From assembly GCF_003430825.1 (NCBI RefSeq), contig NZ_CP024047.1:992001-1056000 (forward strand): 64,000 nt of DNA, written 5' to 3'. Under the pieces are notes generated by a model, which had not been told where the DNA came from, made no database searches, and worked only from the letters and a program-made list of their open reading frames with translations. Every line of letters begins with the position of its first letter. Within the stretch, counting starts at the first letter, position 1. Shown piece after piece: positions 26,879 to 35,615 of the stretch. Position numbers and translations under genes: made by a program. This DNA comes from Natrarchaeobaculum sulfurireducens. Lineage in GTDB: Archaea > Halobacteriota > Halobacteria > Halobacteriales > Natrialbaceae.

Positions 26879-28180
26879 ATGCGCCTCGACGACTACATCG
26901 AGGAGCTCGAGCCCGACGAGGAGGCCGAGCGACGACGCCTCGCAAAGGAGAAATCCTACGCGATCACGGACCACATAGCGGATTTCGAGCGGCGGTTCGA
27001 CGACGCGTTGAGCGGCGATACGCTCGTGGGCTCGACGTCGCCGTCCATCTTCGTCGGGCGGTCGAGCTACCCGGATATCCCCGTTGGACTCCTCTCGCCC
27101 GTGGGCGACGAAGCCGCCGCGTCGGAGTACGTCACCGACGGCTCGTGGTACCAGCAGGGCTACGGCATCGGCGACGTCCTCCAGCGCCGGACCGGACTGT
27201 TGAACTCGAGCAAACGGGCCGACGTCGACTCACCCTCGATCGCGAGCCGGTTGACGCCGAACGTCCACGACGCCTGGGACGGCTTCGTCGGGGTCCAACG
27301 CGAGGTCGCCATCGCCGGTCGCCCCGTCGACCTCGAGATCGGGCTCGACGGGACGCCCGACCTCGGGCTCGACCCGGGAACCGACGTCGCGACGCCCCGC
27401 GGCCCACGAGCCAACGCGCGAAACGCCGAGCTTCGGGAGAACCCCTACGTTCCCAAACCGGTCAAGAAGACGCTCGAGGACGACGACTGGCAGGCCCAGG
27501 GCGCGATGACGTACCTCTATCGCCGGGGCTTCGACGTCTACGAGATCAACTCGATCCTCTCGGCGGGCGCGCTCGGCGAGGCGACACAGCGTCGGCTCGT
27601 CCCGACCCGGTGGTCGATCACCGCCGTCGACGACACCGTCGGGAAGTTCCTCCGTGGGCGTATCAGAAACGAACCGAGCGTCGACGAGGTACAGGTGTGG
27701 GCCAACGAGTACATGGGCAACCGGTACTGGGTGATTCTCGCCCCCGGGAGCTGGGAGTTCGAACTCGTCGAGATGAAAGCCCCCGGCAGCATCTGGAACC
27801 CGAACCCCGAAGGCGACATCTGGCTCCAGAGCGCGAGCGAGGGCTACGAGGGCCGCTCGAGTTACGTCGAGGAAACCGCCGGCGCGTACTACGCGGCCAG
27901 ACTGGCCGTCTTAGAGCATCTCGAGTCGATCGGCCGACAGGCGAAGTGTCTCGTCCTTCGGGAGGTCAGCGACGACTACTGGGCACCCGTCGGCGTCTGG
28001 CAGGTCCGTGAAAGCATCCGTAACGCCTTCGATGGAACCTACGGCGAGGCGGAGACGTTCCACGGGGCGGTCGAGGAGATTGCGACCCAGCTACCGATTT
28101 CTATCGAGCGCCTGCGACGAAAGTCCGAACTCGCCGCTGGCGTCCAGTCGAATCTGGACGCGTTCGCGCGTCGAACTTGA
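26879..28180 (+). CDS. nreA: Archaeal Nre-family DNA repair protein
   Basis: A 433-residue NreA-like protein. Family segments are SPSIFVGRSSYPDIPVGLLSP near residue 54, YAITDHIADFERRF and ELRENPYVPKPVKKTLEDDDWQAQGAM. The extreme C-terminus QSNLDAFARRT is a PCNA-interaction-like motif (Q-x2-L-x2-F), as known for NreA, which works in DNA damage repair. ATG 26879 has GGTGA just upstream. Confidence 0.93.
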   Translation: MRLDDYIEELEPDEEAERRRLAKEKSYAITDHIADFERRFDDALSGDTLVGSTSPSIFVGRSSYPDIPVGLLSPVGDEAAASEYVTDGSWYQQGYGIGDVLQRRTGLLNSSKRADVDSPSIASRLTPNVHDAWDGFVGVQREVAIAGRPVDLEIGLDGTPDLGLDPGTDVATPRGPRANARNAELRENPYVPKPVKKTLEDDDWQAQGAMTYLYRRGFDVYEINSILSAGALGEATQRRLVPTRWSITAVDDTVGKFLRGRIRNEPSVDEVQVWANEYMGNRYWVILAPGSWEFELVEMKAPGSIWNPNPEGDIWLQSASEGYEGRSSYVEETAGAYYAARLAVLEHLESIGRQAKCLVLREVSDDYWAPVGVWQVRESIRNAFDGTYGEAETFHGAVEEIATQLPISIERLRRKSELAAGVQSNLDAFARRT

Positions 28181-28227
28181 TCGACTATCGGAAACCCTTT
28201 CGGCCGTAGCATCCGTTCGAACGAGTA

Positions 28228-28431
28228 ATGAGCATCGCTGCGATTCCGGCCGACGTGGTCACGATCCTGGCCGCACTGTTCTTGTTGCTCGGGGTGCCAG
28301 CGATCCTGTTCGCCGTAGTCTTGCTCTATACGGGCTACGTTCGCTACGACGCCGAACAGTACCTCGAGGCGCTCGAGGAACTCGAGGACGAAGACGAACA
28401 GCACGCGCCCGAAGAGTCCGAGAACCGATAG
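28228..28431 (+). CDS. Single-helix membrane protein of unknown function
   Basis: A 67-residue protein with one or two hydrophobic stretches (VVTILAALFLLLGVPAILFAVVLLYTGYV) and a highly acidic C-terminal tail YLEALEELEDEDEQ. It starts 47 bp after nreA and could be co-transcribed. Similar short acidic-tailed membrane proteins are common in haloarchaea without known roles. Confidence 0.7.
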   Translation: MSIAAIPADVVTILAALFLLLGVPAILFAVVLLYTGYVRYDAEQYLEALEELEDEDEQHAPEESENR

Positions 28432-28445
28432 TTGGGCGCCACCCC

Positions 28446-29114
28446 TCAGAGCGATGCGGAGGCGGCGTAAGCCACGTAGAGCTGGCCGATACCGGCCAAA
28501 ATCATGACGACGCCGGCGAGCTGCTGGAGGCGGCCGCTGTAGGCTGCATACCGACTCGCACCCGCGAGCAGTCCCATTCCGGTCGCGACCGTCAGCGAGA
28601 GCATCAACAGCGCGATGCCGCCGACGTAGGTGCCGAGTACGAGCGCCGCCTCGCCCGGCGGGAACGACAGCGCCTGGACGCCAACCGTCACGAAGATGGG
28701 GGCAACACAGCCCGCCGAGGCGACGGCGTAGCCCGCACCGAAGATACCGAAGCCGAGCACGCTCGAGCGTCGCTGGGGGAGCGCGACCGACAGTGAGGGT
28801 GCTTTTCCGGCCAGGATGAGGACCCCAAACGCGACGAGGACGAGGCCGACCACTGGCTCGAGGACGAGCAGGTTCTCGAACGCCTGATGGCCGATCCAGA
28901 ACGTCACGCCGAGTAGCGCAGAGAGAGTGACGACGACGCCCGCAGCCGCGACCGTACCGCGGACGACGGTCCCGCCGAGGCTCGGATCGTCGGTCTGACT
29001 CGTATAGAAGCCGACATAGCCCGGCAACAGGGCATACGCACACGGTGAAAAGAACGTCGCGACCCCGGCGGTGGCGGCGAACCCCATCGCAGCGAGGACC
29101 TCTGGACCGAGCAT
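28446..29114 (-). CDS. ccdA: CcdA-type thiol/disulfide membrane transporter
   Basis: A 222-residue six-helix protein of the CcdA/DsbD family. The paired membrane cysteines are in TFFSPCAYALLPGYVGFYTS and ASAGCVAPIFVTVG. It moves reducing equivalents from cytoplasmic thioredoxin to exported thiol proteins, including heme and copper maturation factors. It begins 2 bp after the stop of the TlpA-like gene and is the third of the SCO-TlpA-CcdA unit. The open frame extends upstream, but ATG 29114 gives the family-like N-terminus. Confidence 0.92.
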   Translation of the reverse strand: MLGPEVLAAMGFAATAGVATFFSPCAYALLPGYVGFYTSQTDDPSLGGTVVRGTVAAAGVVVTLSALLGVTFWIGHQAFENLLVLEPVVGLVLVAFGVLILAGKAPSLSVALPQRRSSVLGFGIFGAGYAVASAGCVAPIFVTVGVQALSFPPGEAALVLGTYVGGIALLMLSLTVATGMGLLAGASRYAAYSGRLQQLAGVVMILAGIGQLYVAYAASASL

Positions 29115-29116
29115 GA

Positions 29117-29683
29117 TCAGGCGTCGGTGTGTTCGGCGGCGTCCTCGAGTGCGCCCTCGATGCCGGAGACGAGTTCGTCTGTCGTGGCGGTTCCCGTATG
29201 CTCCCACCAGACGCGTCCGGCAGTGTCGACGACGGCGGTCTTCGGATAGGGGATGCCGTCGTAGGCGACGCTCAGTTCCGAGCCGCTGTCGTGGGCGACC
29301 GTCCAGTCGCCACCATGGTCTTCGAACCACTCGACCACCGCGGATTCGGGGACGTTGTCGCCGACGGGTTCGGCCGTGACCGACACGAAGTTGATCGGTT
29401 CCGCCTCGAGCGTCGTCGCCGCCTCCGCGAGGTTGGGCATCTTCTCGGCACAGCTCTCACAGGTCGTCGCGAAGAACGTCAGCACGGTCGCCTCCTCGTC
29501 GTCGGGGACGGTACGCGTCCCGGCCTCGCTGCCTCGAGCCTCGATCGCCTCGATCTCGATGGGGTCGTTTCCCTCAGGGAGGTCGTCGTCGAACAGCGAG
29601 GGGCCATCCGTGAGGGCGACCGCACCACCGCCGAGGAGCAAGCCGCCGCCGAGCAGTCCAGCCACGAGTTCTCGTCGTCGCAT
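29117..29683 (-). CDS. TlpA-like exported thioredoxin
   Basis: A 188-residue protein with a signal anchor (RRRELVAGLLGGGLLLGGG) and a thioredoxin fold. The redox pair is C75-x2-C78 in FFATTCESCAEKMPNL, and the cis-proline is in YDGIPYPKTAVVD. It probably receives electrons from the adjacent CcdA and reduces copper-site or heme cysteines. It lies 2 bp after the SCO gene. Confidence 0.9.
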   Translation of the reverse strand: MRRRELVAGLLGGGLLLGGGAVALTDGPSLFDDDLPEGNDPIEIEAIEARGSEAGTRTVPDDEEATVLTFFATTCESCAEKMPNLAEAATTLEAEPINFVSVTAEPVGDNVPESAVVEWFEDHGGDWTVAHDSGSELSVAYDGIPYPKTAVVDTAGRVWWEHTGTATTDELVSGIEGALEDAAEHTDA

Positions 29684-29685
29684 CG

Positions 29686-30516
29686 TTATTCTCCAACGAC
29701 CGTGCGCAGGTCCTCGATTATCTGGTCCGTTGGCTGGTCGGTCGCTCCCGGATAAGACCGCTCGACGATGCCGTCTTCGTTGACCAGGAAGATGACGTAG
29801 AAGTGCGTCCCGTCTGTCGGCTCCGACCCGTCACCGTGGTCCTCGTGGTCGTGTTCGTCATCGTCGTGGTCGTCGTCTCCGTGCTCGTGTTCCTCACCGT
29901 CGTGATCGTGGTCGGCTCCGTCCTCGGAATCGTGATCGTCGCCGTCCTCGTGGTTGTGGTCGCCATCTTCGTCACCGTGGTCTTCGTGATCCTCGAGATG
30001 GACTGGGACGCCGAAGTCCCCTGCGACGAGGTCGTAGGCGACGTCGTTGTCTTCGGGTCGAAGCACGTGCCAGTTGTCCGTACTCGGGTCGAAACCGACG
30101 TTTTCGGCTTCCTGCTCGAGCACCTCCGGCGTGTCGTAGTCGGGATCGAACGTGATCGCGACGAACGCAGCGTCGTCCTCGTAGCCTTCGGCTTGGGCGT
30201 CCTGGGCGGCGGCGTTGAGCATCTGCAGGAGTGCCGGACAGAGTCCATCCGGACAGGAGGTGAAAACGAACGTCATAAGCATCGCCTGCTCACCACGAAA
30301 CTGCTCGTCGGTGACCGGTTCCTCGGTGAACGCATCAGGAACGCTAAAGGACGGCAGTTCGTCACCATAGGTCGGGTGGGACGACTCGCTCAGGTCCTGT
30401 TCCGGCGGACCGAGGACGGTTCCGTCAGCCCCACTCTGGAGAACTCCGTCGAGACAGCCAGCGACGCCCACGAGTCCTGCTGCGCTGGCTGCCTGTAGAT
30501 ACGTCCGCCTGTTCAT
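29686..30516 (-). CDS. SCO1/SenC-family copper protein with a His/Asp-rich arm
   Basis: A 276-residue lipoprotein. The Tat and lipobox signal is NRRTYLQAASAAGLVGVAGC (C21). The thioredoxin-like SCO fold follows, with TSCPDGLCPALL (C88, C93) and a C-terminal His in THFYVIFLVNEDG (H238). The cysteines are separated by four residues, not the usual three. An inserted arm at ~174-228 contains about 16 His among Asp/Glu, a likely metal store. SCO proteins load CuA in heme-copper oxidases. Confidence 0.9.
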   Translation of the reverse strand: MNRRTYLQAASAAGLVGVAGCLDGVLQSGADGTVLGPPEQDLSESSHPTYGDELPSFSVPDAFTEEPVTDEQFRGEQAMLMTFVFTSCPDGLCPALLQMLNAAAQDAQAEGYEDDAAFVAITFDPDYDTPEVLEQEAENVGFDPSTDNWHVLRPEDNDVAYDLVAGDFGVPVHLEDHEDHGDEDGDHNHEDGDDHDSEDGADHDHDGEEHEHGDDDHDDDEHDHEDHGDGSEPTDGTHFYVIFLVNEDGIVERSYPGATDQPTDQIIEDLRTVVGE

Positions 30517-30635
30517 ATGCGTCCGTTCGGCTGGACGAGGAAAAGACGATTGGTTCGTTCGCCGAACCGAGTCACGCTCGGCGCTCGACGGGTCGGAACA
30601 CCGACGATTTGGCGCTCGTCCATCCATCGGCTCGG

Positions 30636-31985
30636 TCACCCCTCGATGGTCCCCGACAGCACCTTCGCGGCCGTCAGAACCGGGTCCCAGACGGGGCTGA
30701 ACGGTGGAGCGTACGCGAGGTCCAGTGACTCGAGTTCCCCAACGGTCAGCCCGGTGTCGACTGCCGTGGCCACCGTATCGATTCGCTTGGCACCGTCGCG
30801 GCCGACGAGACTCGCTCCAAGGACGCGTTTGGAGTCGCGGTCGGCGACCAGCGTGACGGTGAGGTCGGTGGCACCCGGATAGTAGTGTGGACGCGTCGGC
30901 ACCTGAACAGTCACGGAGACAGGGTCGAACCCGGCCTCGAGCGCCCGGTCCTCGTCGATCACGCCGGTCCGGGCCGCACCCAGCTCGAACGCTTTGACGA
31001 TCGCCGTCCCGGCGGTGCCGCCGGTCGGCGTCGGGTCACCCGTCACCGTCGATCCGATCGCTCGACCGGCGCGATTGGCCGTAAGCGCGAGCGGGACGTG
31101 GTCGGGCTCGCCGGTAACGACGTTCGTCGCTTCGGCGCAGTCGCCCGCCGCGTAGACGTCCTCGTCGTTCGTCCGGCCGTATTCGTCGGTCGCGATGGCT
31201 CCCGTCGGACCGAGTTCGATTCCCGCTTTCTCGGCGAGGTCGACGTTCGGTGTGACGCCAACGCCGACGACGACGAGGTCAGCCGCCACTGTCTCCGCCT
31301 CGAGTTCGACCGTCTCGACGCGGCCGTCACCCGCAAAGCCCTGGACGGCCGTCTCGAGGTGGAGATCGACCCCCTGGTCTCGAAGGTGGTCCTCGACGAT
31401 CTCGGCGGTCTGTTCGCCGAACGGCTGGAGGGTGCGGGGAAGCATCTCGAAGATCGAGACGTCGACGCCGCGTTCGGTGAGCGCTTCGGCCATCTCGATC
31501 CCGACGTAGCCACCGCCGACGATCGCCGCGCGCTCGGGTTCGCGGTCGGTCACGAAGGACTCGATCGCGTCGGCTTCGTCCATGCTCCGGAGCGTGTAGA
31601 CGCCCTCGAGCTCGAGGCCGTCGAACGGCGGTTCGACTGCGCGGGCGCCGGTGCCGATCAATACGCTTCCGTACGGTTGCTCGAACTGCTCGCCGTCAGC
31701 CTCGACGGTGACGGTCTTTTCCTCGCGATCGATCGCAATGACCTCGTGGCCCGTTCGCAGGTCGACGTCGCGGTCCTCGCGAAACTCCTCGGGAGTCACT
31801 GCGACGAGATCCTCGAGGTCTTCGACGGTTCCTTTCACGTAATATGGCATCCCGCAGGCCGCATACGAGACCCACTCACCGCGCTCGAAGACGATCACGT
31901 CTAGCTCCGGGTCGGCTCGTTTGGCCTTGCTCGCGGCACTCATTCCTGCTGCGTCGCCGCCGACGATGACGAATGGGTCGTCCAT
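30636..31985 (-). CDS. CoA-disulfide reductase/NADH oxidase-like flavoprotein
   Basis: A 449-residue FAD and NAD(P)-binding oxidoreductase. FAD site VIVGGDAAGMSAASKAK at 7-22, redox-active C44 in SYAACGMPYYV, NAD site AAIVGGGYVGIEMAEAL, second FAD motif DEDVYAAGDCAEA and a C-terminal dimerisation domain. Members reduce CoA-disulfide, CoA-persulfide or polysulfide. The promoter carries the shared sulfur dyad at 32016-32036. Nothing in sequence settles the physiological substrate. Confidence 0.9.
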   Translation of the reverse strand: MDDPFVIVGGDAAGMSAASKAKRADPELDVIVFERGEWVSYAACGMPYYVKGTVEDLEDLVAVTPEEFREDRDVDLRTGHEVIAIDREEKTVTVEADGEQFEQPYGSVLIGTGARAVEPPFDGLELEGVYTLRSMDEADAIESFVTDREPERAAIVGGGYVGIEMAEALTERGVDVSIFEMLPRTLQPFGEQTAEIVEDHLRDQGVDLHLETAVQGFAGDGRVETVELEAETVAADLVVVGVGVTPNVDLAEKAGIELGPTGAIATDEYGRTNDEDVYAAGDCAEATNVVTGEPDHVPLALTANRAGRAIGSTVTGDPTPTGGTAGTAIVKAFELGAARTGVIDEDRALEAGFDPVSVTVQVPTRPHYYPGATDLTVTLVADRDSKRVLGASLVGRDGAKRIDTVATAVDTGLTVGELESLDLAYAPPFSPVWDPVLTAAKVLSGTIEG

Positions 31986-32015
31986 GACACTCGATACGTC
32001 GAGCCCAGAGTAAAG

Positions 32016-32036
32016 TATTTCGCAGAAAACCCAATA
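32016..32036 (-). promoter_or_regulatory. Sulfur-regulon dyad, site 1 (CoA-disulfide reductase)
   Basis: Reading toward the gene: TATTG-N11-AAATA. A TATA-like ACTTTACT (32009-32016) directly follows, ~25 nt before ATG 31985. Same geometry as seven other sites in this window. Confidence 0.55.
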
Positions 32037-32163
32037 TTAAGAATACTGGTTCGGATGCCGAACTCGGGGCAGCTCCAGCACTGAATCCTGGTCTGTCACA
32101 CTCTCGAGACGTACAAACTCATCGTCACAAGAACAGGTCGTTCGTTGGCCACTCCGTCCCGGC

Positions 32164-32742
32164 TCAGATGAGCAACTGAACGTCCGACTCGGCCATGTGC
32201 TGCAGTGCCGTCGCAGCGCCGACGCCGGTCGTCACGCCGTCGTAGAAGTCGGCTTCGTCGTAGTCCATCAGTTCGATGGTCATCTGACACGCCTGGAGGT
32301 CGACGCCCTGTGCGAGCGAGAGATCGATGAGTTCCTCGATGGTGGCCGTGTCGTTTTCGTCGATCTTCTTGCGCATCATCTTCGTGGCCATCGCGTCCAT
32401 CCCCGGGAGCGCGGCGACCGCGTTCGGCATCGGCATGTTGGGGTTGCCGACGGCGCTCAGTTTGAGGTTCTTGGAGTTGTTCTCGTGAAGGATGTCCAGT
32501 CCCCAGAACGTGTGGAAGACGACGACCTCCCAGTCGAAGGCGGCCGCCGTACTCGCAAGGATCAGCGGCGGGTACGCCATGTCGAGCGTGCCCTTGGTGG
32601 CGATGATCGTCATCTTCTTCCCGCCGGTATCGTCGTCCGCGTCGGCGATCGACTCCTCGAGTTCGGCGACACGCTCTCGGAGCGCCTGGAGCTCTGTGGC
32701 GTCTCCCTCCTCGTCGATCGACGGGTGGCTGTCCGTGCTCAT
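32164..32742 (-). CDS. DsrE/DsrF-like (DrsE2) sulfur-handling protein
   Basis: A 192-residue protein of the DsrE-like family. The N-terminus has a short predicted coiled coil (ELQALRERVAELEESIADAD), then KKMTIIATKGTLDMAYPPLILAST, FHTFWGLDILH and the conserved Cys in GVDLQACQMTIELMDYDE. Such proteins carry persulfide sulfur between TusA, rhodaneses and membrane enzymes. It starts 1 bp after tusA and is clearly co-transcribed. Confidence 0.92.
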   Translation of the reverse strand: MSTDSHPSIDEEGDATELQALRERVAELEESIADADDDTGGKKMTIIATKGTLDMAYPPLILASTAAAFDWEVVVFHTFWGLDILHENNSKNLKLSAVGNPNMPMPNAVAALPGMDAMATKMMRKKIDENDTATIEELIDLSLAQGVDLQACQMTIELMDYDEADFYDGVTTGVGAATALQHMAESDVQLLI

Positions 32743-32743
32743 G

Positions 32744-32989
32744 TCAGTCCGTCTTCTTCACGTAGTGCGTGTAGATGTCGTCTCCGTCGACCTGCTCGAG
32801 TAGCTCGACGCCGTCGGTCCCTTTGGCCCACCCCTGAATGTCACTCATGCTGCCCGAGTCGGTCGCGACGACTTCGAGTACGTCGCCGGCCTCGAGGTCG
32901 TCGATCGCTTGTTTCGTTTTGACGACGGGCATTGGGCAGGACTGTCCTTTCACGTCGAGCGTCTCGGTGGTATCGTATTCTGAGCTCAT
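32744..32989 (-). CDS. tusA: TusA-family sulfur carrier
   Basis: An 81-residue TusA/SirA protein with the CPMP motif (C18 in LDVKGQSCPMPVVKTKQAI) that holds sulfur as persulfide. The C-terminus KKTD ends 1 bp before the DsrE-like gene. Its promoter has a TATA box TTTTTATAG around 33038-33046 and the shared dyad between that and the start. Confidence 0.95.
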   Translation of the reverse strand: MSSEYDTTETLDVKGQSCPMPVVKTKQAIDDLEAGDVLEVVATDSGSMSDIQGWAKGTDGVELLEQVDGDDIYTHYVKKTD

Positions 32990-33007
32990 GATTGATCTTT
33001 GTCTCTG

Positions 33008-33028
33008 TATTGGAGCTACTACACAATA
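33008..33028 (-). promoter_or_regulatory. Sulfur-regulon dyad, site 2 (tusA)
   Basis: Perfect inverted repeat TATTG-N11-CAATA, 19-39 nt before the tusA ATG. Unlike the other sites it lies downstream of the TATA box (33038-33046), over the expected transcription start. Confidence 0.6.
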
Positions 33029-33054
33029 TTAACTGCGGCTATAAAAACATAGCG

Positions 33055-33072
33055 GTTATTGTCCCGTTATTG
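33055..33072 (-). repeat. Direct repeat upstream of the tusA TATA box
   Basis: GTTATTG occurs at 33055-33061 and again at 33066-33072 (CAATAAC twice on the minus strand), 11 bp apart, i.e. on the same helix face, just upstream of the TATA box. Confidence 0.5.
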
Positions 33073-33164
33073 AACAGCCGTGATTCGGTGGGACTGCGCA
33101 CATAAGCGTTCGCCGGATGCTCAGATGGTTTGAGGGAGTGGGTGACGTTTTCCTCGAGACCCAT

Positions 33165-33185
33165 TATTGTGCAGTTAGCGAAATA
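33165..33185 (+). promoter_or_regulatory. Sulfur-regulon dyad, site 3 (rhodanese-MBL operon)
   Basis: TATTG-N11-AAATA, 10 bp upstream of a TATA-like CCCTTAAG (33195-33202) and ~50 nt before the ATG at 33234. N11 ends TTAGCG, so this half resembles site 1 (GCGAAATAC shared at the same spacing). Confidence 0.55.
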
Positions 33186-33233
33186 CCATGCAAACCCTTA
33201 AGTGAGAGTACCCGGTAGTTCGAACCGTACATC

Positions 33234-34427
33234 ATGGACGACATGGACTTCCCGACATCGGACGTGCCAGTCGAGTCGGTGACCCCGGACGAACTGAAGG
33301 CGAGCATCGACGCCGGTGAAGACGTGACGCTGCTCGATGCGCGGATGGAAAGCGACTACGAGGAGTGGCGCATCGACGGTGAGACCGTCGAGTCGATCAA
33401 CGTCCCGTACTTCGAGTTTCTGGACGAGGAGATCGACGAGGACGTACTCGCACAGATCCCCAAGGACCGGACCGTAACAGCCCTCTGTGCGAAAGGCGGT
33501 GCGAGCGAGTTCGTTGCGGGCGCGTTGAACGAACGCGGCTACGAGGTCAACCACCTCGAGGAAGGGATGAACGGCTGGGCACGCATCTACGAGGCCGTCG
33601 AAGTCGAGCGCTACGACGGCGCCGGAACGCTGCTCCAGTACCAGCGTCCCTCGAGTGGCTGTCTCGGCTACGTCGTCTACGACGACGGTGAGGCGGCCGT
33701 TATCGATCCGCTCCGTGCGTTCACCGATCGCTACCTCGAAGACGCCGACGAACTCGGCGTCGAGCTAACGTACGCGATCGATACGCACATCCACGCCGAC
33801 CACATCTCGGGGGTCCGAAACCTCGCTGACGAGGGTGTCGAGGGTGTTATCCCCGAGGCCGCAGTCGACCGTGGCGTGACCTACGCCGACGAGATGACGC
33901 TGGCCGAAGACGGCGACGAGTTCCAGGTCGGCAACGCCACCATCGAAACCGTGTCGACGCCCGGACACACCTCCGGGATGACCTCGTACCTGATCGACGG
34001 CGAGTTGCTGGCGACCGGCGACGGCCTCTTCATCGAGAGCGTCGCCCGGCCCGACTTAGAGGAAGGCGACGACGGCGCACCCGAAGCCGCCAGCCAGCTC
34101 TATAAGTCGCTTCAGGAGCGTGTGCTGACGCTGCCCGACGAGACGCTGATCGGTGGCGCCCACTACAGCGACGCTGCCGAGCCCGCCGCCGATGGCACCT
34201 ACACGGCACCGATCGGCCAGCTCGTCGACGAGATGGACGCGCTGACGATGGACGAAGACGAGTTCGTCGACCTGATCCTCTCGGATATGCCGCCTCGACC
34301 GGCCAACTACGAGGACATCATCCCGACGAACCTCGGTCAGCAAGAGGCGGACGACGACGAGGCGTTCGAACTCGAGCTTGGCCCGAACAACTGCGCCGCC
34401 AGCAAGGGATCGCTGGCAGGTGACTAG
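33234..34427 (+). CDS. Rhodanese-metallo-beta-lactamase fusion (persulfide dioxygenase-like)
   Basis: A 397-residue cytoplasmic protein. Residues ~10-120 are a rhodanese domain with the catalytic C85 in VTALCAKGGASEFVAG. Residues ~125-390 are an MBL domain with THIHADHISG (H185, H187, D189, H190), H245 in STPGHTSG and D263 in LLATGDGLF. The layout resembles ETHE1/persulfide dioxygenase proteins with a fused sulfurtransferase, though here the rhodanese is N-terminal. It would oxidise persulfide to sulfite. It heads the operon with the YeeE/YedE pair. Confidence 0.92.
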   Translation: MDDMDFPTSDVPVESVTPDELKASIDAGEDVTLLDARMESDYEEWRIDGETVESINVPYFEFLDEEIDEDVLAQIPKDRTVTALCAKGGASEFVAGALNERGYEVNHLEEGMNGWARIYEAVEVERYDGAGTLLQYQRPSSGCLGYVVYDDGEAAVIDPLRAFTDRYLEDADELGVELTYAIDTHIHADHISGVRNLADEGVEGVIPEAAVDRGVTYADEMTLAEDGDEFQVGNATIETVSTPGHTSGMTSYLIDGELLATGDGLFIESVARPDLEEGDDGAPEAASQLYKSLQERVLTLPDETLIGGAHYSDAAEPAADGTYTAPIGQLVDEMDALTMDEDEFVDLILSDMPPRPANYEDIIPTNLGQQEADDDEAFELELGPNNCAASKGSLAGD

Positions 34428-34443
34428 CGCCCTTATTCGATGA

Positions 34444-35001
34444 ATGGTATCTGAACTGTTCGCTCCCGCGTTGGTCGAGTCGCTGTTTCCCGAGGGCATC
34501 AGCCGATACGCCGTCGGTGGCCTGCTCGTCGGCCTCGGCGCTGCCGTGATCTATCTGGGTACTGGCATCGCCGCCGGGGCGAGTACCTTCCTCGAGTCGA
34601 CGTTGTCGTACGTCTCCGATCAGTCACGATTCCAGCAGTATCGGGCCTCGCGTGACTGGCGCATCGTCTTTACCCTCGGTATCGTCCTCGGGGCCGCGAT
34701 TTACGCACTGACGTTCCAGTCGGGAGTTCTCTCGAGTTCGCTCTACCAGCCTGGGACGACCGGCGAACTCCGTGAGGTCGGCGGTGTAACGATCTGGCTG
34801 ACCGAGGTCCAGCCCTGGCGGCTGTTCCTCGGCGGTATACTGGTCGGCATCGGCACCCGAATCGGGAAAGGCTGTACGTCGGGCCACGGCGTCTGTGGTG
34901 TCGGCTCAGCGTCGAAAACCTCGATCGTTGGCGTGATCACGTTCCTGATCGTCGCGATCGGAACTGCCCAGATCGTGATGGCACTGGGGGTGAGCCCGTA
35001 G
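34444..35001 (+). CDS. YeeE/YedE-family sulfur-compound transporter, part 1
   Basis: A 185-residue membrane protein with four to five helices. The conserved cysteine motif GKGCTSGHGVCGVGS is at ~140-154. In YeeE (TsuA) such cysteines pass thiosulfate through the membrane. Here the channel is split across two genes; the second ATG directly follows this stop. Confidence 0.93.
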   Translation: MVSELFAPALVESLFPEGISRYAVGGLLVGLGAAVIYLGTGIAAGASTFLESTLSYVSDQSRFQQYRASRDWRIVFTLGIVLGAAIYALTFQSGVLSSSLYQPGTTGELREVGGVTIWLTEVQPWRLFLGGILVGIGTRIGKGCTSGHGVCGVGSASKTSIVGVITFLIVAIGTAQIVMALGVSP

Positions 35002-35517
35002 ATGAGCGAGAGTCCCAAAAGAGACTCTCCGAACGGCAAGCGGGGAGCAACGCGCTCCGCGAGCGACCGTCACCCGCTGTTCATGCCGCTGATCTTCGTC
35101 GGCGGCCTGATCTTCGGCTTCGGCCTCGGGTTTAGCCACATGGCCCAGCCAGAAGTCGTCCTGAACTTCCTGCAGTTCGAGGACTTCGGCCTGCTGTTCG
35201 TCATGTTTGGCGCGGCGATCGTCACCGGCATCGCGTTCGCCATTATGCCGCGTCTAGGGCGTCGTGCGCCCCTGACGGGCACCGGCTACGGCCGACGGCT
35301 GAAGTCGTTCGATCGCAACGTGCTGATCGGCGGCGCGATCTTCGGCGTTGGCTGGGGCCTTTCGGGCATCTGTCCCGGCGCGGCCTACGCCAGCCTCGGC
35401 GTCGGCAACGTGACGATCCTCTGGGCGATCGCCGGCATGTTCGTCGGCGCATACCTCCAGGGCGTCGTGCGCTCGAGTGACGTGGCGTCGACACGATCGA
35501 CTGCAGCCGACGACTGA
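35002..35517 (+). CDS. YeeE/YedE-family sulfur-compound transporter, part 2 (DUF6691-like)
   Basis: A 171-residue protein with an N-terminal charged segment and four helices. The conserved GWGLSGICPGAAYASLG carries the second half's Cys. ATG 35002 directly abuts the previous stop codon. The two proteins should form one transporter for thiosulfate, sulfide or a persulfide compound. Confidence 0.93.
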   Translation: MSESPKRDSPNGKRGATRSASDRHPLFMPLIFVGGLIFGFGLGFSHMAQPEVVLNFLQFEDFGLLFVMFGAAIVTGIAFAIMPRLGRRAPLTGTGYGRRLKSFDRNVLIGGAIFGVGWGLSGICPGAAYASLGVGNVTILWAIAGMFVGAYLQGVVRSSDVASTRSTAADD

Positions 35518-35615
35518 TCGTCTCCGGGGGTCAGCGAGCGAACATGTCGATGCTCGTTTTCATCACGTGGGAACAGTAGTAGATAGGTTGTATCTCCCCC
35601 TTCGTACATCCTCGT

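Noticed and set aside
26731-28011. 426-residue plus-strand open frame overlapping nreA
   Set aside because: It is extremely Arg-rich and lacks any motif, whereas the overlapping frame is a full-length NreA with a C-terminal PCNA motif.
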